From Nelumbo lutea (lineage: Eukaryota > Streptophyta > Magnoliopsida > Proteales > Nelumbonaceae), in the NCBI GenBank assembly GCA_022828595.1, contig JAKGHH010000001.1, positions 75,078,401 through 75,142,400 on the forward strand: 64,000 bases of DNA, written 5' to 3'. Made by a program: the position numbers and the translations under genes. Positions 22,145 through 33,816 of this stretch are shown here, piece after piece. Under the pieces are notes generated by a model, which was not told the DNA's origin, ran no database searches, and saw only the letters and a program-made list of their open reading frames with translations. Within the stretch, counting starts at the first letter, position 1. Each line of letters opens with the position of its first letter.

Positions 22145-24152
22145 AAAGGGGTACCGTTGCTATGATCTCGTCTCTCGTAAGTACTATGTCTCAATAGATG
22201 TGTCCTTCTTTGAGAATCAACCTTTCTTCTCGGTTTCTCCTCAGGGGGAGAGTAGGGTTGAGGAGAAACAGGCTCAGACTCAACTACCTCCTCTACCTGA
22301 CCCTCCTCCATTCCGTGTCTTCCTTCACCGCCACAAAAGCCAGTAGAGTTCAAGAGTCGTGGAACCTGACACTATGCAACCAACATCATCGGCTTCACCG
22401 GAGGTTGGTCCTTCCCATCAGCCAGGTAAACTTGCTTCTATTGATATGCCTGCTCCTCTCAATGTTGATTCCCCTGTCATTAATGATCTTGATGTTCCTA
22501 TTGCTAAGAGAAAGGGTGTTAGATCTTGTACCACTAACAATCCTATCTCTCACTTTGTGTCCTATGATCGTATTTCATCTTCATATCGTGCATTCCTCTC
22601 CTCTGTTGACAGTATCCCCATTTCTAAGAATGTGGCAGAAGCTTTATCCAAACCTGAATGGACAGATGCAATAAAGGAAGATATCGATGCATTACACAAA
22701 AATGGTACTTGGGAGTTGGTGGATTTTTCTGAAGGGAAGGAAACAGTGGGTGCAAGTGGGGTGTTCATAGTGAAACACAAGGCTGATGGAACTGTTGAAA
22801 GGTACAAGGCCAGACTAGTGGCAAAAGGTTTTGCACAAGTATATGGAGTGGACTATGCAGAGACTTTTGCCCCGGTAGCCAAGATGAACTCTATCAGAAT
22901 TCTCCTTTCACTAGCGGCAAATCTTCACTCGGAACTTCACCAATTAGACGTCAAAAATGCTTTCTTGATTGGTGATTTGGAAGAGGAAGTGTACATGAAA
23001 CCTCTAGGTTTTTGTGCTAAAGGCAGTGAACAGAAAGTGTGCAACTTAAAAAAATCTTTATATGGTCTGAAACAATCTCCTCGGACCTGGTTTAGTAAGT
23101 TCCACTCAGCAGTTCAACAGATGGGGTTCAAACAATGCCAGTCAGATCACACACTATTTGTAAAGAAAGGTGAAGGGAAAATTGCAGCTCTAATTGTGTA
23201 TGTGGATGACATAGTGATCACAGGAGATTGGGAGGCTGAAATACAGAGACTAAAAAAGTTCTTAGCCACTCAATTTGAGGTGAAAGATCTAGACCCCTTA
23301 CGTTATTTCCTTGGAATTGAAGTTGCTCGCTCTTACAAGGGCATCTTTATTTCCCAACAGAAATATGTTCTAGATCTACTAGAAGATACAGGCAAACTGG
23401 GGGTGAGACCAATTCACTCACCAATTGAACCTAACCATTATCTGGGAGACAGTCAGGGAGAGTTCTTGAAAGATGTGAAGAAGTTTCAGAGACTTGTAGG
23501 GAGACTCTTGTATTTGTCTATGACCAGGCCTGATATTGCTTATGCAGTGGGTGTCCTTAGTCAGTTCATGCAAAATCCTAAGACAGCTCACCTTGAAGTT
23601 GTAGAGAGGATCCTCAGATACCTCAAGAAGTTTCCTGGAGCTGGTTTGCTATTCCAGAAACATGGACATTTAAAGGTGAAGGTATATACTGATGTTGATT
23701 GGGTAGGGCTAGTTGATGACTGAAAGTCTACCAGTGGATATTGTGCTTTTGTAGGGGGAAACCTAGTCACATGGAGAAGTAAGAAGCAAAGTGTTGTGGC
23801 TAGGTCTAGTGCTGAAGCAGAATACAGAGCTATGTCTCATGGAGTTGCTGAAATCATGTGGATAAGAAATCTGTTAGGAAAACTGGGTTTTATAGTTAGC
23901 AACCCTATGTCACTCTATTGCGACAATAAGGCTGCTATCAACACTACAGCTAATCCAGTCCTCCATGATCGGATGAAACACATTGAAGTGGACAAGCATT
24001 TTATTAGAGAGAAACTTGTAAGTGGAGAAGTGTGCACCTCATATGTCAGTTCAGAATAACAACTTGCAAACATCTTCACCAAAGGCCTTCATCATGTGTG
24101 GCATAATGATTTGTGTGACGAGTTGGGCATGATTGACATCTATGCTCAACTT
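22145..24152 (+). pseudogene. RT and RNase H of B1
   Basis: It resumes with KGYRCYDLVSRKYYVS and continues to the RT N-terminal region (AEALSKPEWTDAIKEDIDALH), [33 protein letters not shown] and the YVDD site (about 23199). RNase H follows (YTDVDWVGLVDD) with ARSSAEAEYRAMSHG and LYCDNKAAINTTANP. The region is open from 22359 to 23720, then has TGA at 23721 and TAA at 24057, both explicable as C-to-T changes. It is the best preserved family-B RT in the window. Confidence 0.87.
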
Positions 24153-24161
24153 GAGGGGGGG
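24153..24161 (+). other. Polypurine tract of B1
   Basis: GAGGGGGGG directly precedes TGTTGAAAGTG of the 3' LTR. Confidence 0.75.
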
Positions 24162-24411
24162 TGTTGAAAGTGTTAAAATAATTGATTTTATGTTTGTTAG
24201 GGTATGTTTGGCTGATTAAAGCCTTTTTTATTTTAATCTATTATTGTACTATCACTTAGTAGGGGCACAAGGGTCATTTCCCTTCTTATTTTTTCTCCCT
24301 ATATATTATAATGAAGTTGGCACCGCCAACACTGTTCCATTGCCTCAACACTTCTTCCTTCTTCTCTTCTCTTCTCTTTGCTGTAACCTTCAATAAGATT
24401 TATTGTCAAGA
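24162..24411 (+). repeat. 3' LTR of B1
   Basis: This 250-bp LTR is collinear with the 5' LTR, with fewer CTTCT units. It ends GTCAAGA followed by the GCATG duplication. Confidence 0.87.
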
Positions 24412-24416
24412 GCATG

Positions 24417-24704
24417 AATTGACCGAGGACTCCAACACTAAAGGAGATGTCAGGCCTAGTGAAGGTAAGATATATCAACTTCCTACTAGTCTCCAATACC
24501 TTGTAGGGTCTTCTAATGGCTCCCCCTGACTATCAGTCATCTTCACATTAGGATCCATGGGAGTTTCAACTGGTTTGGATCCTAACAACCTAGTTTCATC
24601 CAACATATCTAAAACATACTTTCTTTGGGATAGAGAGATTTCCCACTTCGATTGAGCTGCCTCAATTACAAGAAAGTACTTCGAGGTTCCTAGATCTTTA
24701 GTTT
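24417..24704 (-). pseudogene. RT segment of C between B1 and D1
   Basis: The minus-strand reading includes LIYLTFTRPDISFSVGVLGQFM (24296-24500 region in part belongs to the B1 LTR; the C part starts at 24417) and, toward 24700, sequence equivalent to DLGTSKYFLVIE. It is continuous with 30293 after removing D1. Confidence 0.7.
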
Positions 24705-25000
24705 TGTTAGAATGCTCGAGTCTGGGGTATTTTGGTCATTCTGGATTATCTTCTTGAGAGTGAAAGGTCTATTGTATCTGAGTTTAAGTTATGTGTCCCA
24801 TCTTCTATGAGGGACAAAATGGTCTTTCCTATAACTCTATGTTTTTGAATAAATACAAGTGGGTCAGCTAGGGAAGAGTGATTTTTGACTCTCTTCTAGT
24901 CTGGCCGAACCTTTCTTTCTTCTTCTTCTTCTTCTTCTTCTTCTTTCTCTTTTTTTCTTCTTCTCTACTTCAACCTAGAATTTGCTAGGGTTTACTAACA
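24705..25000 (+). repeat. 5' LTR of D1
   Basis: It runs from TGTTAGAATGCTCG to TTTACTAACA, with a TATA-like GAATAAATACAAG near 24848 and a (CTT)n microsatellite at about 24915-24950. Confidence 0.92.
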
Positions 25001-25012
25001 TGGTATCAGAGT
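25001..25012 (+). other. Primer binding site of D1
   Basis: TGGTATCAGAGT adjoins the 5' LTR. The last base departs from the usual C. Confidence 0.85.
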
Positions 25013-25760
25013 TGTAAGGTCGTATCCTCATTTCTTTCTTGTTGTTGTTCTCTTTCTGGGTTCGCCGCCAACTTTCACAGTCATCTTCTTCCTTTTCGAC
25101 TGACCTGAGTGGAGGTTCGATAAGGGGCTGAAAAGGAGCTGTCGTTTTGTGGGCCTGGAGGTGAGGATGCCTCCGGTCGTTGCTGTGGTGGTCGTTGGAG
25201 TGGTATACTAAACCCTCTATTCAGTATCGAAGAGGGCTGAATGTGGACAGGTATGAACACTACTGTTGTTTGTCCAAGTAAGGAACTGCGAATGTTTCCT
25301 TTTGTTTCAAAAGTTGGTTGTGGTGGTTCTCAGTGTGACTGATATGCATCTCAGTCGTGTTCCTCTGCATTTCTCTTCATATGTATGTTGAAAGAAGAGT
25401 TGTCAACTGCTGAAGTTCACAATAGCAGTAGATTGGTGGTGGTTGTGTCGTGGTGATTGGTGTATCTATGTTTCAAAATATTTAAAAGTAATCTCCTATA
25501 CCTTGTGTGTAATCAGTTCTGTAGTGTGCAGCCCAAGTGTTTGATGTGAGGACTGAGTGATTTCAGTCTTAGTGTGTTGGTGGTGAATGGTTCTGCAGTG
25601 TGCAGCCCAGGTGTTTGATGTGAAGACTTAGTGATTTCAGCCTTAGTGTGTGGTGTGTAATGTGTATTTAAAGAAGCTGGAATTGGTGGTGTTATAAGTG
25701 AGATAAGTCTTGTGAAAGAGTGTGAGGTTGTGTTGTATATTTGAAGGTGAAATAATTAAG
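25013..25760 (+). other. Leader of D1 with a 74-bp tandem repeat
   Basis: This 748-bp leader has units at 25517-25590 and 25591-about 25660, both starting TTCTG(T/C)AGTGTGCAGCCC, repeated in tandem with a few changes. No coding similarity is seen. Confidence 0.75.
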
Positions 25761-27134
25761 ATGGCTTCATTTGAAAATGGGGATGATAACAAAACAGGTG
25801 TCATGCTTTCTCCAGACTATTTAAGTGTTCAAATGACATCCATCAAGTTGAATGGTGAGAATTATGTACCATGGGCAAAATCTATGGAGGTGTTCTTGAA
25901 GGCCAAGAGGAAGGTAAAACATGTAAGAGAGGAGAAACCTCCCTCTGATTCCCCTCGGTTCGGTGACTGGGAACAAGTAGATGCACAGATAATGACATGG
26001 CTCTGGAACAGCATGGAACCAAAGATTAGTGTGAACTTCATGTTCCTAGATACAACTAAGGAAATCTGGGATCATGCTAAGAAGTTATACTCTGGACAAG
26101 ACAATACAACTAGGGTGTATCAGTTGTACCAAGAGTATTTCAATTTGAAGCAAGGGAGTCAAAGCTTAGAAGAGTACTATGCAAGTTTGAGGAACATTCG
26201 TAATGAGCTTAATGTGTATCATCCTCTAACATCAGATGCTCAGATCCAACAACAGCAACGTAAGTAGCTTGATGCGACAAGGTTTCTTGTGGGGTTGAAG
26301 GCTTAGTATGAGCCTGTTAGAGCACAAATATTGGGAGGATCTGCTCTTCCCTCACTTGAAGAAGTCTTTGCTCGTCTTAAGAGGACATCTATTGAGTCGG
26401 GAGAACATTCTTCTCTCTGACAGATCTGGTTTGGTAGTGACTAAAGGGGGTGGTCGTGGAAATAGAAGTGGTGGTGTCAGGAGTGGACTCCCAAGCAACC
26501 GTGGTGGTCACATGTTTAGCAGGGCTAGTGGCCAGACTGGAGGCCGAAACTCAAGGGGAGGTCTGGGAAGAGGAAGGAGTAATATTCAGAGAAAGTGTAC
26601 ACATTGTGGTTTAGAGGGGCACACAGTTAATTTCTGCTATGATTTTCATGGTGTACCCAACACTTGGTCTAACCATGCTAGGACTAAGGGTAGTGACACA
26701 ATTACTGAAAGTCAGCAAACTGACCCAATCCTCTCAACATCTACTTGTGCTTCTGAGAAGGAAATGGTGAGTGTACCATGTGAAGTATATGAGCAGTTCA
26801 TTCAAACATCTCAGCAGAACACCGCTATACTTGCCCATTCAGGTATGGCTTGCTTAGCTTCCAAAGACTCACAATGGATCATTGACTCCGGGGTCTTGGA
26901 CCATTGTCTGGGACTCATGATGTATTTTCTTCCCTTTCCCACTCCTCCACACCTCAAACAGTTACACTTGCTAATGGTTCTACATCTCCTATCTGTGGTG
27001 TTGGTGATGTTAATCTCTCCTCCTTGCCTTTATAATCTGTTTTATATATTCCTAAGTTTCCTTTTAACCTTATGTCTGTCAGCAGATGAACCAAGTCTCT
27101 TAATTGTTCTGTAACCTTCTACCCTTCTTCTTGT
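25761..27134 (+). pseudogene. Gag and protease remnant of D1
   Basis: Gag starts at ATG 25761 (MASFENGDDNKTGVMLSPDY) and shows IKLNGENYVPWAKSMEVFLK and YYASLRNIRNELN, until TAG at 26265. A further stop and a frameshift lie near 26300-26420. A Gly/Arg-rich stretch (GGGRGNRSGGVRSG) precedes the CCHC knuckle CTHCGLEGHTVNFC (about 26598-26639). The protease motif WIIDSGVLDH (about 26875) has V in place of the usual A/S after DSG, then the frame slips. No intact product is possible. Confidence 0.85.
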
Positions 27135-29988
27135 GTGTTTCAGGATCTCAAGACGGGGAGGAAGATTGGTGGAGGGCATGAAGCAGGTGGATTATATTAC
27201 CTTGATGGTGGTGGTCCTCCAGTAGCTTTTCAGTCATCTCTTACTCCTCTTCAATGGCACTATAGACTTGGTCATCCTTCTCTCAAGGCCTTGAAGTTAC
27301 TGGTTCCTTCCTTGAGTCATCTTTCATCATTAGATTGTGAGTCATGTCAATTGGGTAAACATCATAGAGTCTCATTTAGTCCAAGAGTTGATAGTCGTGT
27401 CTCAAGTCCTTTCTCTTTAGTTCATTCCGATGTATGGGGTCCAATTAAAGTGGTGTCATACAATGGGTATAAGTATTTTGTAATCTTTGTTGATGACTTT
27501 TCAAGGATGACATGGATTTATCTTATGAAAGATCGTAGTGAGTTGTTCCCTATTTTTCAAAAATTTTATGCTGAAATACGCACTCAATTTGGTGTTCATA
27601 TTAAAATTCTTCACTCCGATAATGCCAAAGAATACAACTCCTCACCCTTTCAGCAATACCTAGAACATCATGGGATCATTCATCAAACTTCTTGTGCCTA
27701 CACCCCACAACAGAATGGTGTAGCTGAACGAAAAAATCGACATCTTCTTGAAACTGCTCGATCCTTGATGATTAATATGAATGTCCCAAAACATTTTTGG
27801 AGTGATGCTGTTCTCACATCCTGTTTTCTGATCAATCGGATGCCCATGTCAATCCTTGGAAGTCAATCCCCTTTCTCCGTGTTGGTTCCCACCTTATCTC
27901 CAATTCCTCTTACCCCAAGAATCTTTGGTTGTGTTTGTTTTGTTCAACACTTGGGGCCTGGGTTAGACAAGCTAGATGCTCGAGCTACTAAGTGTATCTT
28001 TCTTGGCTACTCAAGGACTCAGAAAGGGTATAAGTGTTATAACCCAAAATCCTATAAATCGTTTCTGTGCTCTGATGTCACCTTCTTTGAGTCAGTTCCG
28101 TTCTTCTCAGATGTTGGGGTCTCTTCCTCTCCCTTTGTGGTTCCCCTTCCTGTACCTGTTGTGGACATCCTTCCAGTAGCTCCTGTTTCTACTGTAGATG
28201 CACATCCTATGCCTGTTACTATTGAGAAGCCGCCAATCGCTCAAGTGTATACCCGCAGAAGTGCATCGGGCCCTCCTCCACTTCAGCCCCTATCGACAGA
28301 TCCTGCTACTACTCCTTCTCCTTCAGATCCTGATCTTCCTATTGCTCTGCGAAAAGGTAAACGTACTTGCACTTCTCACCCCATTTCACACTATGTTTCT
28401 ACTGCTCACCTTTTTGCTTCTCATTGCAAATTTATATCATTACTCTCATCTGTTCCCATTCCCAAGACTGTCCAGGAAGCTCTTGCCTCCCCAAGATGGC
28501 GGCAAGCCATGGAAGAAGAACTCTCTACTCTACAACATAATCACACATGGGAACTCACCGCTCTTCCTTCCGGTAAGCACACAGTTGGGTGTAAATGGGT
28601 CTACACAGTGAAGTTTCTTCCTGATGGCAGTGTGGAGCGATTGAAAGCAAGGTTGGTGGCCAAGGGTTATTCTTAGATGTTTGGTGTGGACTATATGGAG
28701 ACATTTTCTCCTATGGCTAAGATTGGTTCAGTTTGGGTGCTGATTTCATTAGCTGCTATGTATGATTGGCCTCTTGTACAACTTGACATAAAAAATGCCT
28801 TCCTGCATGGTGATCTAGTTGAGGAGGTGTATATGGAGCAACCACCAGGGTTTGTTGCTCAGGGGGAGTCTGGCAAAGTGTGTAGGCTCAAAAAGGCAAT
28901 TTATGGACTGAAACAATCTCCACGTGCTTGGTTTGGCAGGTTCAGTGAAGTGATGAAAACCTTTGGGATGAAACAATGTTAGGTTGATCATTTTGTGTTC
29001 AGCTATAACTCAAAGAATGGGAAAATCTTGCTAGTCGTGTACGTGGATGATATTGTCATAACTGGGAATGATAGCAATGGAATCAATAGGTTGAAGAAAT
29101 TCTTACAGGATCAATACGAAAGATCTGGGGAAGCTGAAATATTTCTTGGGAATAGAGGTTGCGAGGTCAAAACATGGGATCAACCTATGTCAGATAAAAT
29201 ATGTTCTTGATCTACTTGAAGAAACAGGGTTGTTAGGTGCTAAACCAGTAGAGACTCCTATGGAACTCAATGTCAAGCTAAGTGTTGATGCGGGTGAAGA
29301 GTTTGATGATCCTGGAAGATCAGAAGGTTGGTGGGCAAATTGAACTACCTGACCATTACCCGACCAGATATATCATTTGTTGTGAGTGTGGTGAGCCAGT
29401 TTATGCAACATCCTCGGGTTCCTCACTGGGAAGCTGTTCTGAGAATTGTTAGGTACCTAAAAGGTGCTCCAAGTCGTGGTTTGTTATACCAAAGTGGAGG
29501 AACTCTTGAGATAGTAGGGTACACAGATGCTGACTGGGCTGGTTCTATATCAGATAGGAGATCAACTAAAGGGTATTGTACCTTCCTCGGTGGCAATCTT
29601 GTAACTTGGAAGAGCAAGAAACAAACAATGGTGGCAAGAAGTAGTATAGAAGCAGAGTACAGGGCTATGGCCCATACCACATGTGAGCTAGAATGGCTGA
29701 AGAACTTGCTTCAAGAGATGGGATTCTCAATTGACAAACCCATGAAACTATACTGTGATAACCAAGCGGCTGTTCACATTTCTTCCAATCCAATCTTTCA
29801 TGAGAGAACTAAGCATATTGAGGTTGATTGTCACTTTGTAAGAGATAAAGTGATAAGTGGGGTGATAACCACATCTCATGTGAGCTCAGGAAATCAGTGG
29901 GCAGATCTTCTCACAAAGGGATTGTCTCGGGGAAGAATAGGTTACATTTGTAACAAGCTGGGACTATATGATATATACTCTCCAGCTT
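27135..29988 (+). pseudogene. Integrase, RT and RNase H of D1
   Basis: It is open from 27135 to 28673: pre-integrase (YRLGHPSLKALK, LDCESCQLGKHH), integrase (VHSDVWGPIKVVSYNGYKYF, HSDNAKEYNSSP, QQNGVAERKNRHLLE), a proline-rich linker (28150-28340) and the start of RT. TAG stops at 28674 and 28980 sit where H1 has CAG. A frameshift lies near 29125 and another near 29320. The YVDD motif is near 29040. RNase H (29328-29987) is intact to its natural end NKLGLYDIYSPA. Confidence 0.88.
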
Positions 29989-29997
29989 GAGGGGGAG
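29989..29997 (+). other. Polypurine tract of D1
   Basis: GAGGGGGAG directly follows the RNase H stop codon and precedes the 3' LTR. Confidence 0.85.
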
Positions 29998-30287
29998 TGT
30001 TAGAATGCTCGAGTCAGGGGTATTTTGGTCATTCTGGATTATCTTCTTGAGAGTGAAAGGTCTATTGTATCTGAGTTTAAGTTATGTGTCCCATCTTCTA
30101 TGAGGGACAAAATGGTCTTTCCTGTAATTCTATGTTGTTGAATAAATACAAGTGGGTCAGCTAGGGAAGAGTGATTTTTGACTCTCTTCTAGTCTGGCCG
30201 AACCTTTCTTTCTTCTTCTTCTTCTTCTTCTTCTTCTTTCTCTTTTCTTCTCTACTTCAACCTAGAATCTACTAGGGTTTACTAACA
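29998..30287 (+). repeat. 3' LTR of D1
   Basis: This 290-bp LTR starts TGTTAGAATGCTCG and ends TTTACTAACA, followed by AGTTT. Confidence 0.92.
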
Positions 30288-30292
30288 AGTTT

Positions 30293-30963
30293 GAAAGTGT
30301 TGTTGTAGGAACTGTTTCTACTCATCAATTCCATGTGTATCATTGCCAATGAAAACAATATCATCAACATACATTGCTAGGATGATCTTCCTAGATGACG
30401 AGTCTCTACTAAACACAAAGTGATCAACACTTCATTGTTTCAAGCCTAAAACTTGCACCACACTACTAAAGCGACTGAACCATGCCTGCGATGATTGCTT
30501 CAGCCCATAGATAGCCTTCTTCAATTGACCCACCTTTCTTGACTCCCCTTGAGCAACATACCTAGGAGGTTGCTCCATATATACCTCCTCTTGAAGATCA
30601 CCATGGAGAAATGAATTTTTGACATCAAGCTGAAATAGGGGCCAACCAAAGTGGGCAGCTAAAGAAATGAGCACTCGTATTGAACCTATTTTAGCCACAG
30701 GAGAGGTTTCTGAATAGTTCACACCATAGGTTTGAGTATACCCCTTTGCAACAAGTCGAGCTTTGAACCGCTTAATACTGCCATCTGAATAGTCCACACC
30801 ATAGGTTTGAAGAGCATGAAATTCTTCATCCATCACCTTATTCTAGTTAGTAGATAAGAGGGCTTCCTATAGAGAACACGGTAGAGAAATAGAGGATGGG
30901 ATGGAAATGAAACGTTGATGTGAAGGAGACAAGTGAGCAATGGAGGCATACCAAGAAAGGCAT
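30293..30963 (-). pseudogene. RT N-terminal half of C
   Basis: The minus-strand translation reads [64 protein letters not shown] and YGLKQSSQAWFSRF, then VDDIVFIGND near 30375. Stops lie at several sites. The phrase YGVDYSDGSIK suggests a local rearrangement near 30790, since a second TQTYGVNYSE follows. The upstream end breaks off at about 30963 against E. Confidence 0.75.
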
Positions 30964-31551
30964 AAAAACCTAGGGGTTGAACCATGTAAACCTCCTCTTC
31001 CAGATCACCATTTAAAAAGGCATTCTTTATATCCATTTGATGCAATTCCCAGCTAATGTTTGCAGCATGATAAAATAATTCGAATTGAGTTCATCTTAGC
31101 TACTAGAGAAAATGTCTCATCATAGTCAACACCATAGACTTGAGTGTACCCTTTAGCTACCAACCTTGCTTCGTACCTTTCGACTGTCCTGTCTGCCTTA
31201 TGTTTCACTGTAGACACCCACTTACACCCCATTGGGCCTTTCCCTTTTGGAAGATCCACCAACTCCCATGTTTGATTCTTATGGAGGGCATTAATTTCCT
31301 CCTTCATAGCATATGTCCATTTAGGGTATTTTAAAGCCTCTGCCACATTTTTGGGTATGGGGATGCTATCAACTGCAGATAGGAAGGCGTAGTGAGAAGA
31401 GGAAGTGTGACCATAGGAAACATACTAGTAATGGGGTGTTTGGTAGTGCATGACTTGACTCCCTTTCTGTGAGCAATAGGAATGTCAAGGCCATCCATAA
31501 TTGAAATGGGAGCCAGGGTATCAACAAGTGAAATAGAAGGTGTTGGACTCA
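30964..31551 (-). pseudogene. RT N-terminal region of E
   Basis: The minus strand shows MDGLDIPIAHRKGVKSCTTKH, then [41 protein letters not shown] and [19 protein letters not shown], and [18 protein letters not shown] before breaking off. A frameshift separates the last two parts near 31050. It is similar to the B1 RT. Confidence 0.78.
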
Positions 31552-32846
31552 ATGTTTAAAATGTCGATGTCGGTGGAAATGTCAGTCATCCAAATATAAG
31601 AAACATGTTGAAAATGTTGGAAATATCGTATGGAAATATTGTAAAAATCATAGACATGGTGGAAACAATGTAAAAAAATGCAAAACATAGAATCATATTT
31701 TATGAAATGATAAAAGAAGCATAGGCACACCTTTTTAAATCACTATCAATGTTTTAAAACGTGGAGGCATGATGTAAGACGTTCCACTACCTAGAGGCAT
31801 GAGGCGCAATTCAGAACATAAGAGGCTTAAGCCTCCTTAAGAGGAGAGAGGTTAGGAGGAGGATGAAGAGGAAGGGGGGATCTCATTTTTTCTTTACTTT
31901 TAATAAAAATCTTTAAGAATAAAGATGCATAACATTAGTTGAAAGGGAGGGGTCTCGTCGAAGCGGAGGCGAAGTGAGCTTGTCGGAGCGGAGTAAGACC
32001 CCCTTAACTCAAAAAAACAAATTGGGCTGCATCGAAAAGGGGGCAGGGGGGTCTGGGTAGGCGAAGCCCCCCAGTCGAAAGGGCAGGGGGCAAACCACTT
32101 TCTTTCCCCTTATCTTTTCTTCCCTTCCCTTCCCTTTTCTTTTCTTTCTTTTTCTTTCCCTTCCCTTTCTTTTCCTTTCCTTTCCTTTCCTTTCCTTTTT
32201 TTTTCATTTTTCATTTTTTTTTCTATCTTTTTATATCAGATGTGCATAAGGAGCATGAGGCATACGCCTCCTACACCTTTTAAAACATTGATCACTATCT
32301 TGTTCTAATCATTAAACAAAGTTGAGAATCTAAGGCTATGGACAAAAGAATACATTCTGAAGTTTCCCTATAAACCTCACGATTCAGAGCTTCATAATAG
32401 AATGTGTTAAAGAAAATTTTAAACTCATAGAAAATGTAAATGATTGTAATAGATCAACAATATATTCTATAACACAAACAAAAAATTAACATTTAACTTC
32501 CTGTTTGAAATGAATATGAGCTAGCTCAAGGTGGTTATCATGTAAGTTAGGTGTAAAATAACATCGTTACTTCACATATCTAGAATATTGTCACCAACTT
32601 ATGTTATAATACTCTTGGACTCCACAAAGTACTAGTAGTGTTCATTGGGGAATATGTTGATCCCAATAAAATTTCATGTCACTACCCATGGAAGTGGAAA
32701 TGGAAATATATTGTGGAAACTATCTCCACATAGTGCTAGTTGTGTTCATTGGGGAAATGTCGATTCCGGTAAAATTTTGTGTCACTAATTATGGAAATGG
32801 AAGTATGTCGTGGAAATATTAGGGAAATTAGGGACATTTTAAACCA
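31552..32846. mobile_element. Mutator-like non-autonomous TIR element in E, carrying a hAT MITE
   Basis: The ends ATGTTTAAAATGTC (31552) and GACATTTTAAACCA (to 32846) are inverted repeats. The flanks TTGGACTCA (31543-31551) and TTGGACTTA (32847-32855) form a 9-bp duplication with one mismatch, pointing to a Mutator-type element. The interior has no coding capacity and includes a roughly 104-bp tandem repeat (near 32638 and 32742, GTGTTCATTGGGGAA). Confidence 0.68.
31747..32290. mobile_element. hAT-type MITE
   Basis: This 544-bp element has perfect 13-bp inverted ends CAATGTTTTAAAA ... TTTTAAAACATTG and a perfect 8-bp duplication ATCACTAT (31739-31746 and 32291-32298). The 8-bp duplication and CAATG terminus fit hAT elements. 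The interior has a TTCC/TTTCC microsatellite (32110-32210) and no transposase coding. It sits inside the Mutator-like element at 31552-32846. Confidence 0.85.
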
Positions 32847-32855
32847 TTGGACTTA

Positions 32856-33816
32856 TCTCCTGGGAATCTGGCGGTGTTAGTTGCTCAGTGTTTGGTGGCT
32901 CCACACCTTTGTCGCATTGCTGATCTCTATGGTGTTTATGTTGGAAGACACAAAAAGGAGCAGGATCCAGAATAGAAGGCAGGGAAACTTGATAGACCTG
33001 CTTCTCCTCTTCCACATTACTCTCCCTCTAGGGAGAAACAGGGAAGAATGGTTTAGACTCAAAACACGAGACATCCATGGAGACAAAGAACTTATGACCA
33101 ATAGGATCAAAGCACCGATAACCCTTTTGTGAGGAGGGATACCCAAAAAGATACAAGGAATAGACCGAAGATCTAACTTACCACGAGATGGAGATAAGTC
33201 ATGGAAAAAGGCATGACAATCAAACACCCTCATAGGAATGGAGAACAAAGGAGACTGAGGAAACAATCATTGATGAGGGGCCTTATAGTTTAACACTCTA
33301 GAGGGCATGTGGTTTATGACATAAGCAGCAGCTAGTATAGCCTCAACCCAAAAGCATTTGGGAACATTCATATGTAGCATCATCCCTCGGGCTATCTCAA
33401 GGAGGTGTCTGTTCTTTCTTTCTACCACACCGTTTTGTTGTGGTGTTTTGGTACATGAGATCCTATGAATGTATCCATGAGAAGAAAAGAACTCATTGAG
33501 CTCCCCATGGAAATATTCTTTTGAATTGTTTGATTGAAAGATCTTAATTTCAACATGAAATTGTGTAAACACCATCCTTGAAAATCTCTCACAATCTTTA
33601 GGACTTCATCTCTTCAATGCATAGGAAATACCCATGTATAACGGGAGAAATCATCAATCATTGTGATAAAGTATTTATACCCATCCTCTGAAGTTATTGT
33701 AGTAGGCCCCTACACATCAGAATACATAATATGGAAAGGAAAACTGGATCTTTTATTACTTGAATGAAATATTATTCTACATTGTTTACTTAAATGACAC
33801 GTTTGACAATGGAAAT
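32856..33816 (-). pseudogene. Integrase of E
   Basis: The minus strand reads CQTCHLSKQC (zinc-binding part, about 33785-33815), GYKYFITMIDDFSRYTWVFPM, IKIFQSNNSKEYFHGELNEFF and TPQQNGVVERKNRHLLEIARG, with CFWVEAILAAAYVINHMPSRV, then the C-terminal chromatin-side domain with frame errors to 32856. The catalytic Asp in FQSNNS has become Asn (QSDN is usual). Frame changes lie near 33590 and 33267. Confidence 0.78.

Larger units (their letters stand above)
17209..24411 (+). mobile_element. Copia element B1 (family B) with inserted solo LTR S2
   Basis: The 5' LTR is at 17209-17472 and the 3' LTR at 24162-24411. The element is flanked by the perfect duplication GCATG (17204-17208 and 24412-24416) inside the RT of C. 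Unusually, the LTRs end ..TCAAGA rather than CA and the PBS is TAGTATCAGAGC. Excluding the solo LTR, the element is about 5.3 kb. Remnant E belongs to the same family. Confidence 0.88.
24705..30287 (+). mobile_element. Copia element D1 (family D), complete ends
   Basis: This is a 5,583-bp element with LTRs of 296 and 290 bp flanked by AGTTT (24700-24704 and 30288-30292), inserted in C. The LTRs differ by about 6 substitutions plus a CTT/T-run length change (about 2% by eye). The coding part is the least damaged of the plus-strand elements. Confidence 0.92.
16316..30963 (-). mobile_element. Copia remnant C (minus strand), split by B1 and D1
   Basis: Segments 16316-17208, 24417-24704 and 30293-30963 read as one minus-strand RT/RNase H/3' LTR once B1 (TSD GCATG) and D1 (TSD AGTTT) are removed. 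The 5' side of C is missing: it abuts remnant E at about 30963 in the RT N-terminal region. C is related to family D but has its own LTR. Confidence 0.75.

Noticed and set aside
32004..32207. Lys/Glu-rich 67-codon frame
   Set aside because: It is the translation of the TTCC/TTTCC microsatellite inside the hAT MITE.
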